From Verrucomicrobiota bacterium (GTDB lineage Bacteria > Verrucomicrobiota > Verrucomicrobiia > Limisphaerales > UBA1100): a DNA stretch of 45,448 nt. Positions 9,349 to 18,106 of the stretch are shown one piece after another. How positions within the stretch are numbered: the stretch's first letter is position 1; every line of letters begins with the position of its first letter. Position numbers and translations under genes: made by a program. The notes under the pieces are model-generated. The model was not told the DNA's origin. It saw only the letters and a program-made list of their open reading frames with translations, and ran no database searches. The stretch covers positions 1 to 45,448 of the forward strand of contig JASLKQ010000019.1 in assembly GCA_030747505.1 (NCBI GenBank). The letters are read 5' to 3'.

Positions 9349-9394
9349 ACCGACTCCTATTGGAGACGATGGAACGACTCCAATAGGAGTCGGT
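9349..9394. repeat. Long inverted repeat / hairpin 2 downstream of the RT gene
   Basis: Perfect 17-base arms at 9349-9365 (ACCGACTCCTATTGGAG) and 9378-9394 with a 12-base loop (ACGATGGAACGA), in which CG and CG can pair once more to leave ATGGAA. Each arm is itself a small palindrome (CTCC-TATT-GGAG; CGACTCC-AATA-GGAGTCG), so alternative folds exist. No T-run follows. It ends 52 bases before the next gene, so it may lie in that gene's 5' leader. Confidence 0.92.
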
Positions 9395-9446
9395 CCAAGA
9401 CCTAAGTCGCCTTTGCTGTTGCGCGATCAAAAGAAAGAAACAAATT

Positions 9447-10577
9447 ATGGGACTCTTTGATGAATTAAAAAAATCGATCTTTGGCGAAAACGCCAATCAA
9501 CCGCCCGTCCTCCAGCAATCAGGTTCTTCAAATTCGCGGTTTCAGAGCCAGCCAGGACCATGTGATGTGGTCCTCACAGATGAAGGTGGCAATAAAATAG
9601 CGTGCATTAAGGCAATACGAAGAATTTGCCCGGAACTCGGGTTGGCGGCAGCCAAGGAGCTGTGCGAAAGCACCCCTCAACTATTGCTCAATGATGTAAG
9701 TAAGAAGACCGCCAAAAAAGCACTGGCAATCCTGAGTGAAGCCGGTGCAAAAGGAACCGTAGAAACCAATAAATCTGGATCCACAGAACAACCACTGCCA
9801 AAACCGAAAAAGGAAAAGGAAGAACCCGCTCCAATTAAACCGAAAAAGAAAACGTATCAACCGCCTTCTTCGGACAAAACCATTGTTATCGAGTATCTCA
9901 ATTACGCCGGGGAACTAAAACAATTTATCGGCGACCCCAAATCCATTGTTCGCAAAGGAAACCACTTTTCCATCCGCGTGGCCCCCAGCTTTAAACGCAT
10001 CTCCTTAAACCGTTCCAAGACGCGCATACTCAAGGGCGTCCCCGCTCCAGCCCAACTACCGAGTGAGCCCCTGCCGGTACAAACCACCACCTCGGATACC
10101 TCCATCATCCAGTACACCAACTGGCAGGGAGAACAAAAGGACTTTAAGATCATCACCGGTGTGATTGACGACAAGGGTGACTACGTTCGAGTACGCGTCT
10201 CTCCCACCTTCAAATATATCACCCTCAAGCGCACCCGCATTGGCAACCCTGAAGCGTTGTTTGATAGCAACAATACGGGCACAACTGAATCGGCACCCGC
10301 TGAACCGGTTACCGAACCAGAACCAGTGGCCGAACCTCAACCAGAAACTCCTGCCCAGCCATCAGGCACGGTGAATGTGGTCATCACCGGCTGCAGCCTG
10401 GCCACTTACGATGCCACCAAGATTGTGCGGGAAATCCGGCCGGATCTGAGTACCTTTGAAATATACAATTTATTGCGTGATTTTCCACAATTCGTCGCCG
10501 AAAATGTCGAACCCGATAAGGCCGCTTCCTACAAAAAACAACTTGAGGACGCTGGCTGCACGGTGGAGTTAAGCTAA
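9447..10577 (+). CDS. Uncharacterised protein with two bL12-C-terminal-like domains around two beta-rich repeats
   Basis: Protein of 376 residues, cytosolic by sequence (no signal or membrane segment); not recognised as a named family. Domain order: a short amphipathic start (MGLFDELKKSIFG); a domain at 39-105 that resembles the C-terminal domain of ribosomal protein bL12 (VVLTDEGGNKIACIKAIRRI, then AAAKELCE, and AGAKGTVE); a Lys/Pro/Glu linker; two copies of a roughly 50-residue beta-rich repeat (145-195 and 218-268), the second ending RIGNPEAL; a Glu/Pro linker; and a second, more diverged bL12-like domain at 308-376 (VNVVITGCSL ... EDAGCTVEL). It is certainly not bL12 itself, lacking the N-terminal dimer domain. 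The same two modules recur in the next gene. A weak AAGAAAG precedes the ATG. Confidence 0.85.
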   Translation: MGLFDELKKSIFGENANQPPVLQQSGSSNSRFQSQPGPCDVVLTDEGGNKIACIKAIRRICPELGLAAAKELCESTPQLLLNDVSKKTAKKALAILSEAGAKGTVETNKSGSTEQPLPKPKKEKEEPAPIKPKKKTYQPPSSDKTIVIEYLNYAGELKQFIGDPKSIVRKGNHFSIRVAPSFKRISLNRSKTRILKGVPAPAQLPSEPLPVQTTTSDTSIIQYTNWQGEQKDFKIITGVIDDKGDYVRVRVSPTFKYITLKRTRIGNPEALFDSNNTGTTESAPAEPVTEPEPVAEPQPETPAQPSGTVNVVITGCSLATYDATKIVREIRPDLSTFEIYNLLRDFPQFVAENVEPDKAASYKKQLEDAGCTVELS

Positions 10578-10626
10578 AGGGAACATATACCCACTGCATC
10601 AAAGCAAACGATATTAACTCGATGGA

Positions 10627-12720
10627 ATGAAGGAGGGAGATCTCTCAGGTTATAAAGGTGTCGGGACTATCATCGGTATCATCCTTGGGTTTATAAGTGG
10701 AGGGTTCGTTGCATTTCAACTCAGCAAGGTAACCGATGATGAAGAAATTATTGCCGGCGGTTTCATAGTTCCTCTTGCCTTCTTTATTTGGGCGGGTGGA
10801 ACGACGGGTGAAAAAATCGACAAATTCCTTGGAAGAAATAAAAAAAAATCAACAGACCACGTTGTGGTTCATTTCAAGAACTCAAAAGGAGAAAATCGCA
10901 ATGTCAATGTTGACCCGAAAACAGTCAAGGTTCAGGGCCCTAAAGTCACTGTTAACAAGGCATGGTCTGGCAGCGGCAGCCTAACTCTCAATCGGTTCCG
11001 AATACTGAACCCTGAAGTTCTTGGCCTAACCGAAAAAGAAACCCCTTTACCAACCCCTCAAGAACTCCCCCCTTTACCCGCACCCCAAAAACTTCCCAAG
11101 CCAATAAAAATAGAAGAAGGACCGCCCATCCTAGAGCCAGAGGAATTTATTGTGGGAGATATGTCGGGTACTGAACTACTCTATACACGTAGTGATGGGA
11201 GCAAGGGCGTTATTTATTTTGACCCGGATTCACTCGAGCTCACTGAGAACCGCGCAGTCATTAGCCCCCATGGCACCAATGAGGAATACGCCATCCTGCT
11301 TGAAAAGATAATCAATCCTGAGGTACTACATCAACCTGTTGAAGACCACAGTGTCTCAGAAATTGAGGAGCATGAACCCTTTCTCGAGCCCCAGGCCTTT
11401 ATTCTCGGTGACGACTCAGGAAAGGAACTATTGTATATCCGTCACGACGGAAGCCGTGGTGTCATTTATTTTGACGAACAGTCCCTGGAAATCACAGGTG
11501 ACCGGGTAAGCCTAATGCCTAAAGGGCTGGAGGTACGTTATACCTTTGCTCTGGACAAGTTAATCAACCCCGAGGCGATACATATCGTCGATGAAGAAGA
11601 TGACGAACCTCCCATACTTGAACCCGCTGAATTCATTATCGGGGATATGTCGGGCAAGGAACTATTATATGTGCGTAATGACGGCAATCAGGGTGTGATC
11701 TATTTTGACCCGGAATCAGTCAAGTTCACGGATAACAGGGCCCTGGTCAGCCCTTATGGCACCGATGAGGAATATGCCATCCTGCTCGAGAAGATCCTTA
11801 ACCCTGAGATTCTCTCTCCTCAACCCCGGACACCCGTGATCCCTCAGCCTGTACCTGTCACCCCGACTGCAACACCACAATTCGAAACCGGGGTCCGGGT
11901 AATCATCGAGGCGGTGCCCCTCGATTCTTATGAGGCAGCGCAAATCATGAGGCGCCTCAAACCGGATCTCGGCCCGTTCGAAGTTCTGGAAGTCTTAAAA
12001 TATGACCATGAAACAATCCTCCAAGGCTATGATGAACTTCGTGCTAAAGACATCAAGACAGATCTGGAGGAGGCCGGTTGTATGGTAAACCTGCAAACCA
12101 TTGATGAATCGGGAATTGCATCATCAGTACTGGCACCGAAGGTGGAAATTAAAACTTCAAGAAGCTCTGAACCTTATGGCCCATGGGAGCCCCGAAGACC
12201 ACAAGAGCATGAGTTCGAACGCATAAGGTATGCAGATGGCAGTGATGCCGATGAAATTAAAAGTTTCATCAAAAAAAACAGGATCGATGTTAGCGCGAGG
12301 GATGAGGGTGGGCACCCTCTAATATTTGGTGTTAGGGATCCAGAAATCATGGGGATATTGATTGATATGGACGCCGACATTCATGCAATCTACCACGGAA
12401 ATGTGATACATCATGCTGCTTCTGGCTTTAGTTCTCCTGAGGTGATGGAAATGCTCATTCAATTCGGGGTGGATTTTGATGCTGAGGATAGTACTGGCCA
12501 AACCCCTCTAATTTCCGCAGCTGAACACGGCGAATACGAAATGGCAAAAATTCTAGTTAAACATGGCGCAAACATTCATCATGTACATGAGTCGTCTAAC
12601 CGAACCGCCCTGCAAGCTGCTCAAATGAACCAAAATAAGCATGATCACAGCATTGATCAGGCAGGTTGTGAAAAAATAATTACTCTCTTGCGCGAACACG
12701 GCGCAAGAGAGAGCCGATAA
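10627..12720 (+). CDS. Uncharacterised membrane-anchored protein: four beta-rich repeats, bL12-like domain, ankyrin repeats
   Basis: Protein of 697 residues, not a named family. Two hydrophobic segments at about 13-33 and 41-57 form a hairpin anchor, so the rest probably faces the cytoplasm. A diverged copy of the repeat seen in the upstream gene lies at 78-132 (ends RILNPEVL); three longer and very similar copies follow at 167-234, 251-317 and 329-395, each with ELLY, GVIYFD and a closing NPE. Proline-rich linkers separate them. A bL12-like domain covers 423-490 (VRVIIEAVPLDSYEAAQIMRRL ... EEAGCMVNL). The C terminus (about 538-695) has ankyrin repeats, clearest at GQTPLISAAEHGEYEMAKILVKHGANI. 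The gene lies 49 bases after the previous one and is probably co-transcribed. A scaffold or binding role is inferred only. Confidence 0.85.
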   Translation: MKEGDLSGYKGVGTIIGIILGFISGGFVAFQLSKVTDDEEIIAGGFIVPLAFFIWAGGTTGEKIDKFLGRNKKKSTDHVVVHFKNSKGENRNVNVDPKTVKVQGPKVTVNKAWSGSGSLTLNRFRILNPEVLGLTEKETPLPTPQELPPLPAPQKLPKPIKIEEGPPILEPEEFIVGDMSGTELLYTRSDGSKGVIYFDPDSLELTENRAVISPHGTNEEYAILLEKIINPEVLHQPVEDHSVSEIEEHEPFLEPQAFILGDDSGKELLYIRHDGSRGVIYFDEQSLEITGDRVSLMPKGLEVRYTFALDKLINPEAIHIVDEEDDEPPILEPAEFIIGDMSGKELLYVRNDGNQGVIYFDPESVKFTDNRALVSPYGTDEEYAILLEKILNPEILSPQPRTPVIPQPVPVTPTATPQFETGVRVIIEAVPLDSYEAAQIMRRLKPDLGPFEVLEVLKYDHETILQGYDELRAKDIKTDLEEAGCMVNLQTIDESGIASSVLAPKVEIKTSRSSEPYGPWEPRRPQEHEFERIRYADGSDADEIKSFIKKNRIDVSARDEGGHPLIFGVRDPEIMGILIDMDADIHAIYHGNVIHHAASGFSSPEVMEMLIQFGVDFDAEDSTGQTPLISAAEHGEYEMAKILVKHGANIHHVHESSNRTALQAAQMNQNKHDHSIDQAGCEKIITLLREHGARESR
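11125..11811 (+). repeat. Three tandem in-frame copies of a ~67-residue repeat
   Basis: Coding repeats at 11125-11328, 11377-11577 and 11611-11811. Copies 1 and 3 are the closest: both have GDMSGxELLY, GVIYFDP, NRA, SP, EEYAILLEKI and NPE in the same spacing; copy 2 is more diverged. This points to recent internal duplication. Confidence 0.85.
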
Positions 12721-12759
12721 CTTACTTGTCACTAATCTATCCTTTTCGACAGGACTCGG

Positions 12760-13569
12760 TTGTCTACACTGCGTCGCGTGAGTGAATTCACTGCAGAGCT
12801 GGTCGGTACATTTCTCCTCATCCTTCTGGGAGGCAGTGTGAATGCGAATGTTAACCTGAAAAAAACCACCGGCCACGGCTCTGGCTGGATTCTGGCCACC
12901 GCTGGCTGGGGGGTTTCAGTTTCAATCGCAATTTATGCAGTGGTCAATTTTTCCGGAGCCCACATCAATCCCGCGGTAACCCTCGGATTATTGAGTATCG
13001 GAGAATTGGAATCAGCCAAGGTACCCTCCTATCTCGCCGGCCAGTTCATGGGAGCCATCCTAGGAGCCACTACTGTCTGGCTTGCTTTCCTGCCTCACTG
13101 GGAAGTGACTGAAGATCCGTCTGACAAACTCGGGGTCTTCTCCACCGGTCCGGCCATTGACAAACCCGGTTGCAATTTCCTCACCGAACTCATTGGTACC
13201 TTTGTCCTGGTTTTAGGAGTGTTGGCCATCTTTTCACCCGATGCACTCACCCCGGTTCAGGAAAAGCTAGGTGGCAAGGAAGGAGCTGAATCCATTCAAC
13301 AGCAATGGGCTTTTGGCCTAAAACCGTTGCTGGTCGGTCTACTGGTATTTGTCATTGGTATGGGGCTGGGTGGCCCAACCGGCTATGCGATTAACCCGGC
13401 GCGCGATCTGGGTCCGCGCATTGCCCACGCGATATTACCGATTGCCGGCAAGGGCGATTCCAATTGGCGCTATGCATGGATTCCGGTGCTCGGACCGATT
13501 GCCGGCGGGATACTGGGTGCATTGGTTTACAAATGGCTCTGGATGGCGCAATCTGGTGCCACTCCATGA
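12760..13569 (+). CDS. glpF: Glycerol uptake facilitator (aquaglyceroporin, MIP family)
   Basis: Inner-membrane channel of 269 residues with six membrane helices and two half-helices. Both NPA boxes are intact: [11 protein letters not shown] at about 67-77 and [12 protein letters not shown] with Asn at 212. The Asp after the second NPAR is the residue typical of glycerol-conducting members. The start is TTG at 12760, supported by AGGA five bases upstream; GTG at 12778 is the alternative. The stop overlaps the glpK start (ATGA, 13566-13569), so the two are translationally coupled and the channel most likely feeds glycerol to the kinase. Confidence 0.93.
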   Translation: MSTLRRVSEFTAELVGTFLLILLGGSVNANVNLKKTTGHGSGWILATAGWGVSVSIAIYAVVNFSGAHINPAVTLGLLSIGELESAKVPSYLAGQFMGAILGATTVWLAFLPHWEVTEDPSDKLGVFSTGPAIDKPGCNFLTELIGTFVLVLGVLAIFSPDALTPVQEKLGGKEGAESIQQQWAFGLKPLLVGLLVFVIGMGLGGPTGYAINPARDLGPRIAHAILPIAGKGDSNWRYAWIPVLGPIAGGILGALVYKWLWMAQSGATP

Positions 13570-15047
13570 AGTACATCCTCGCACTCGACCAAGGCACCAC
13601 CAGTTCACGCGCGATTGTTTTTGATCGTGCCGGGCGTATAAAGGCTGTCGCACAAAAAGAGTTCCCCCAGATTTTCCCAAAACCCGGCTGGGTCGAACAT
13701 GATCCTGAAGCCATCTGGAAAACCCAACTGGCAACCGCCAAGGCTTGCCTAAAGAAAGCCAAGTTGAGGGCGGATAATATTGCCGCGATCGGCATCACCA
13801 ACCAGCGCGAGACCACCGTCATCTGGGACAGAAAAACCGGTAAACCCATCCATAACGCCATTGTCTGGCAGGATCGACGTACCGCCAGGGAATGCGACCG
13901 TCTTAAATCTGCCGGCAAGGCATCATTAATTGGCCGCAAGACCGGCCTGGTGGTTGATGCCTATTTTTCAGCTACCAAGATCGCGTGGTTGCTCAAGAAC
14001 GTAAAAGGAGCTCGAGCCCTGGCCAAATCCGGCAGACTGGCCTTTGGCACCATAGACACATGGCTCATCTGGAAACTTACCGGTGGCACAAAACATGTAA
14101 CTGATGCCAGCAACGCCTCGCGCACCATGCTCTACAACCTGCGTACCGGCACCTGGGATGCAGAGCTCCTGAAACTTTTCAAGATTCCCCGCAATCTACT
14201 GCCAGAAATTTGTGGCTCCAGCGAGGTGGTTGGCGAAGCCAAACTGCTGGGTAAAACAATCCCCATTGCCGGTATTGCCGGCGATCAGCAGGCCGCCCTC
14301 TTCGGTCAATGCTGCACCAAGCCGGGCATGGTGAAAAACACCTACGGCACCGGTTGCTTCATGCTGATGCAAACCGGCACCAAGCCAATTACTTCCAAGA
14401 ATAATCTACTCAGCACCGTGGCCTGGCGCATAAATGGGCGGACGGAGTTTGCCCTGGAAGGCAGCATCTTCATCGCCGGGGCGGTAACCCAGTGGTTGCG
14501 CGATGGATTAAATTTTTTCAAGAGCGCCGCAGAAATCGAAAAGCTCGCCGCAAGCGTAAAAGATAATGGCGGTGTTTATCTCGTTCCCGCCTTTGCCGGC
14601 TTGGGCGCACCGCATTGGGATCAGCATGCCCGAGGCGCCCTTTGCGGTCTCACTCGGGGGGCCACCAAGGCGCATATTGCCCGGGCTGCCCTGGAAGGCA
14701 TCGCCTATCAGGTCCATGATGTGTTGAGTGCCATGGAAGCGGACGCAAAGATTCGACTCAGGGAACTACGGGTGGATGGCGGTGCCAGTGCAAATAATCT
14801 ATTGATGCAATTCCAAAGTGATTTATTGAATGTCCCCATCGCGCGACCGAAGGTGACTGAAACCACCGCACTGGGAGCAGCTTATCTGGCCGGACTGGCC
14901 GTAGGCTATTGGAAATCACAGAAGGATATCGCCAGCCAATGGGGGATTGATAAACGTTTCAAACCTCATATGAAACCGATTACTCGGAAAAACCTACTGA
15001 AAGGCTGGGAGAAAGCCCTGGAACGTTCAAGAAGATGGGAAGATTAA
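13566..15047 (+). CDS. glpK: Glycerol kinase
   Basis: ATP-dependent phosphorylation of glycerol to glycerol 3-phosphate; 493 residues, the usual length. Start at ATG 13566 gives [20 protein letters not shown], the standard FGGY-kinase N terminus with the phosphate-1 loop; a longer open frame from 13464 only runs back through glpF. Other signatures are [59 protein letters not shown] and the C-terminal [19 protein letters not shown]. The gene overlaps glpF by 4 bases. No glpD or glpR is adjacent; trapping imported glycerol for lipid synthesis or glycolysis is the expected role. Confidence 0.97.
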   Translation: MKYILALDQGTTSSRAIVFDRAGRIKAVAQKEFPQIFPKPGWVEHDPEAIWKTQLATAKACLKKAKLRADNIAAIGITNQRETTVIWDRKTGKPIHNAIVWQDRRTARECDRLKSAGKASLIGRKTGLVVDAYFSATKIAWLLKNVKGARALAKSGRLAFGTIDTWLIWKLTGGTKHVTDASNASRTMLYNLRTGTWDAELLKLFKIPRNLLPEICGSSEVVGEAKLLGKTIPIAGIAGDQQAALFGQCCTKPGMVKNTYGTGCFMLMQTGTKPITSKNNLLSTVAWRINGRTEFALEGSIFIAGAVTQWLRDGLNFFKSAAEIEKLAASVKDNGGVYLVPAFAGLGAPHWDQHARGALCGLTRGATKAHIARAALEGIAYQVHDVLSAMEADAKIRLRELRVDGGASANNLLMQFQSDLLNVPIARPKVTETTALGAAYLAGLAVGYWKSQKDIASQWGIDKRFKPHMKPITRKNLLKGWEKALERSRRWED

Positions 15048-15144
15048 ACATTGTTTATCTAATACTCCGAAGAGGAGTTGACTTCCTGCTCCCCTTCAGG
15101 CATCCAATCCCCCCTACTTTATTCTAACTAAAAAAGAAACAATC

Positions 15145-15780
15145 ATGTCAGACACACTCGATTACGAAACATATGATGACCTGTCCTCGCTGGGCGTAGG
15201 TCAGGACGTACCCGAATTCAAAATGGAAACCTACGAGCCATCCACCGGCTCCTTTGGTGAAGTAGACCTTGGGGAACTGAAAAAAGATGGCAAGTGGACA
15301 ATCCTCGTGTTTTATCCGGCGGATTTCACGTTTGTGTGCCCAACCGAACTGGCCGATCTGGCCGCACAGGATGCCAAACTTACTGAACTGGGCGCGAAAG
15401 TAATTGGTGTTTCCACCGACACAAAGTTCAGTCATCTGGCCTGGTGCAAGGAAGAGAAATTGATGGAGGATGTGAAGTACACTCTGGCAGCCGATACCAA
15501 TGGCGTGATTTCCAGCCTCTTTGGGGTTTATGACGACGACACCGGCCTTGCCCTGCGCGGTACATTTATCATCAGTCCCGAAGGCAAGCTCGTGAGTGCC
15601 ACGGTGAACTTCTACAATGTGGGTCGCAACATGGAGGAACTAACCCGCGTTATTGAAGCAAACGTGCACTGTCAGGCTAATCCGACAGAAGCCTGCCCTG
15701 CCAAGTGGACTCCAGGCGAAAAGACACTAACCCCCAACGAGGGCATGGTCGGTAATGTCTATGAAGCCCTAAACGGCTAA
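15145..15780 (+). CDS. ahpC: Typical 2-Cys peroxiredoxin (AhpC/Prx1 type)
   Basis: Cytosolic thiol peroxidase of 211 residues reducing hydrogen peroxide and organic peroxides. The peroxidatic cysteine is Cys65 in FYPADFTFVCPTEL and the resolving cysteine is Cys184 in EACPAKWTPGEKTL, the arrangement of AhpC-type typical 2-Cys enzymes. It stands alone: no ahpF or thioredoxin reductase is adjacent, so its reductant is coded elsewhere. The start follows an A-rich stretch (AAAAAAGAAACAATC) without a clear Shine-Dalgarno. A strong terminator lies 22 bases after the stop. The 97 bases before the start contain TTGACT (15076-15081) but no convincing -10. Confidence 0.94.
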   Translation: MSDTLDYETYDDLSSLGVGQDVPEFKMETYEPSTGSFGEVDLGELKKDGKWTILVFYPADFTFVCPTELADLAAQDAKLTELGAKVIGVSTDTKFSHLAWCKEEKLMEDVKYTLAADTNGVISSLFGVYDDDTGLALRGTFIISPEGKLVSATVNFYNVGRNMEELTRVIEANVHCQANPTEACPAKWTPGEKTLTPNEGMVGNVYEALNG

Positions 15781-15801
15781 GTCTACCAGCAAATCAATCA
15801 C

Positions 15802-15831
15802 AAACGACGAGGGCAACCTCGTCGTTTTTTT
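15802..15831 (+). terminator. Rho-independent terminator after ahpC
   Basis: Perfect 11-pair stem (15802-15812 with 15817-15827: AAACGACGAGG / CCTCGTCGTTT) around a GCAA tetraloop, merging into a T-run that reaches 15831. It separates ahpC from the convergent cysN stop at 15847. Confidence 0.93.
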
Positions 15832-15846
15832 GTTTTGTAGAGAACC

Positions 15847-17166
15847 CTAAATGGAAAAGTCGGTGTACTCAGGCTTATATTGCTGGGCGGGCGAATGGAG
15901 CATGCCGGCAGCCACGGTGGCATTAGTGCCTTGTTCGACGAGCACGAATGATCCAGTCAAACGATTGGTTGTGTAGCCGTCGAAGACCAGAGGTTTTGAT
16001 GTACGGAGCCGTACTTCACCAATGTCATTCATGACCAGTTCCACAGGGTTCGGTTCGGGCTCAAAGGTGCGAATATCAATTTTACTCTCAAGGCTACTAA
16101 TCATCGCCTGCACAGTTTGGGTGCCGTGTTTAAGGTAATATTTATTGCCTGAGGTCAGTGGTCGCGGATTCATCCAACAAACGCGAGCGGCAAGATCGGA
16201 ACTGTGACCCGGCAAAGGGTCGAAGCCCACCAGCGTATCCCCACGACTCACATCTAAATTATCCTCCAGAACCACTGTCACTGATTGAGGGCAAAACGCT
16301 TCCTCCAATGAGCCATCGTGGGTCCAGATTTCCTTTACCTTGCTCTTTTGGCCACTGGGCAGCACAAGGATTTCCTGATCCACTTTTACAATACCACCGG
16401 CGATCTGGCCGGAAAAACCGCGAAAATCATGAAGGGTTTTATCGGTCGGATTATTTGGGCGATTCACCCACTGCACGGGGAAACGAAACCCGTTTAAGTT
16501 CCAGTCACTGGCGATATGCACCGATTCCAGGTGACCGAGCAGTGTGGGCCCTTCATACCAGGGAGTCTTGTCCGAAAAGGTAACCACATTATCTCCCTCC
16601 AGAGCACTGATGGGCACAAATTTGACATCCTTGAACAAATCCAGCTTGGGGAGAAACGACTCAATTCCATCTCGAATTTCCCGGAAACGCTCCTCGCTCC
16701 AGTCAACCAGGTCCATCTTGTTCACCGCAAAAATTATATGAGGAATACCCAGCGAAGCGGAAATATAACTATGTCGCCGGGTCTGCTCTATCACCCCATT
16801 ACGCGCATCCACCAGCACGATGGACAGGTTAGCCGTGCTGGCACCCGTAACCATGTTACGCGTGTATTCCACATGACCCGGCGTATCAGCCACGATGAAT
16901 TTTCGCTTGGGTGTGGCCACGAAGCGGTAGGCAACATCAATCGTAATACCCTGCTCACGCTCAGCGCGTAAACCATCGGTAAGGTTGGCAAGGTTCACCT
17001 GCCCTCCACCGGTAATGTCAGCCGATCGTTCCAGTGCCTCCATCTGGTCCTCCATGATGGACTTGGAATCAAAAAGCAGCCGGCCAATCAATGTGCTCTT
17101 ACCATCATCAACCGACCCACAGGTGTTGAAGCGCAATAGCTCAACGGGATGTTGCGTCTTACTCAT
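15847..17166 (-). CDS. cysN: Sulfate adenylyltransferase, GTPase subunit
   Basis: GTP-dependent subunit that drives APS formation by CysD. From ATG 17166 it has 439 residues and begins MSKTQHPVELLRFNTCGSVD; the frame extends to 17238 but that would run into cysD. GTPase motifs are complete: GSVDDGKST (P-loop, about 17-25), DTPGHVEYTRNM (G3) and NKMDL (G4), followed by EF-Tu-like beta domains. The length shows that no APS kinase (CysC) domain is fused at the C terminus. It starts 1 base after the cysD stop, so it is the last gene of the cysI-H-D-N operon. Confidence 0.96.
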   Translation of the reverse strand: MSKTQHPVELLRFNTCGSVDDGKSTLIGRLLFDSKSIMEDQMEALERSADITGGGQVNLANLTDGLRAEREQGITIDVAYRFVATPKRKFIVADTPGHVEYTRNMVTGASTANLSIVLVDARNGVIEQTRRHSYISASLGIPHIIFAVNKMDLVDWSEERFREIRDGIESFLPKLDLFKDVKFVPISALEGDNVVTFSDKTPWYEGPTLLGHLESVHIASDWNLNGFRFPVQWVNRPNNPTDKTLHDFRGFSGQIAGGIVKVDQEILVLPSGQKSKVKEIWTHDGSLEEAFCPQSVTVVLEDNLDVSRGDTLVGFDPLPGHSSDLAARVCWMNPRPLTSGNKYYLKHGTQTVQAMISSLESKIDIRTFEPEPNPVELVMNDIGEVRLRTSKPLVFDGYTTNRLTGSFVLVEQGTNATVAAGMLHSPAQQYKPEYTDFSI

Positions 17167-17167
17167 C

Positions 17168-18106
17168 CTAGAAATATCCTGCTTTCTTACGATCCTCCAT
17201 CGCTGCCTCACTGGCCTTGTCATCGGCGCGACTGCCACGCTCAGTCACGCGCGCAGCGGCAACCTCAGTGATAATATCATCAATGCTTTCAGCAGGGCTC
17301 TCAATCATGCCCGTGGAAATCATGTCAGCAATGGTGCGCACACGGCAGATCATCGTTCGACTCTCCTCCTCTTCAGACGGTCGTGCACCCTCATAAGGGT
17401 CCGCTTTACCACTCTCCTCGTGAACGGGCGGCACCGGCAACCATTGGTCGCCTCTACGGAAACATTCACGCTCGTGACTAAAGTAAATATTCGGCACCTC
17501 AAGATTCTCTTTTTTTATGTACTCCCATACATCGGTCTCCGTCCAGTTGGAGAGTGGAAAGACACGCATGTTTTCACCGGGATTGAGACGCGCATTGTAA
17601 AGGCTCCAAATTTCCGGCCGCTGGTTTTTAGGGTCCCATTGACCGAAGGCATCACGAAAGCTGAAGAAGCGTTCCTTGGCGCGTGCTTTCTCCTCATCCC
17701 GTCGCGCACCGCCAATACAACAGTCGAACTGGAACTCATCAATTGCACCCAATAGCACCGGAATTTGCAATGCGTTGCGGCTAATTTGGCCGGGGGTGGC
17801 CGTTGCTATTCCTTTCTCAAGGGCTTCATCCACCGTGCGGACAACTAACTTTGCATTCAATTCTTCCGCACGACGGTCACGAAAATCAATCAACTCTGGA
17901 AATTCATGACCCGTTTCCACATTAAGAAATATCATTGGAATATCCGAAGGGCGAAAGGCCTTTTCGGCCAGGCGCAGGATACAAATGGAATCCTTGCCAC
18001 CGGAGAAAAGGATGGCCGGCCGTTCAAACTCGGCGGCGACCTCCCGCAGGACATGAATCGACTCGGTTTCGAGATACTGCAGGTGATCAAGATGATAGGA
18101 GCTCAT
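17168..18106 (-). CDS. cysD: Sulfate adenylyltransferase, catalytic subunit
   Basis: Makes adenosine 5'-phosphosulfate from sulfate and ATP together with CysN. ATG 18106 gives 312 residues starting MSSYHLDHLQYLETESIHVL, the normal CysD N terminus. The PP-loop SGGKDS lies at 35-40; further landmarks are VETGHEFPELIDFRD, CCIGGARRDEEKARAKERFFSFRD (a known CysD block, seen here split by position 165-190) and FPLSNWTETDVWEYI. Start and cysH stop overlap as ATGA (18103-18106), and cysN follows after 1 base, indicating translational coupling of all three. Confidence 0.96.
   Translation of the reverse strand: MSSYHLDHLQYLETESIHVLREVAAEFERPAILFSGGKDSICILRLAEKAFRPSDIPMIFLNVETGHEFPELIDFRDRRAEELNAKLVVRTVDEALEKGIATATPGQISRNALQIPVLLGAIDEFQFDCCIGGARRDEEKARAKERFFSFRDAFGQWDPKNQRPEIWSLYNARLNPGENMRVFPLSNWTETDVWEYIKKENLEVPNIYFSHERECFRRGDQWLPVPPVHEESGKADPYEGARPSEEEESRTMICRVRTIADMISTGMIESPAESIDDIITEVAAARVTERGSRADDKASEAAMEDRKKAGYF

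Noticed and set aside
9244..9394. The two hairpins as intrinsic terminators of the RT gene
   Set aside because: Neither is followed by a T-run on either strand.
9222..9446. TR/VR repeats or an Avd gene of a diversity-generating retroelement
   Set aside because: No adenine-variant near-repeat of 80-150 bases was seen near the RT, and no lectin-fold variable protein; an automated TR/VR search over the whole genome would decide.
13464..13565. Upstream extension of glpK
   Set aside because: Overlaps glpF in another frame; the conserved N terminus begins at ATG 13566.
13391..13939. Open frame of 182 codons on the minus strand
   Set aside because: Opposite glpF/glpK, whose frames are certain.
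15058..15080. ACTCC / GGAGT dyad after glpK as a terminator
   Set aside because: Only 5 pairs and no T-run on either strand.
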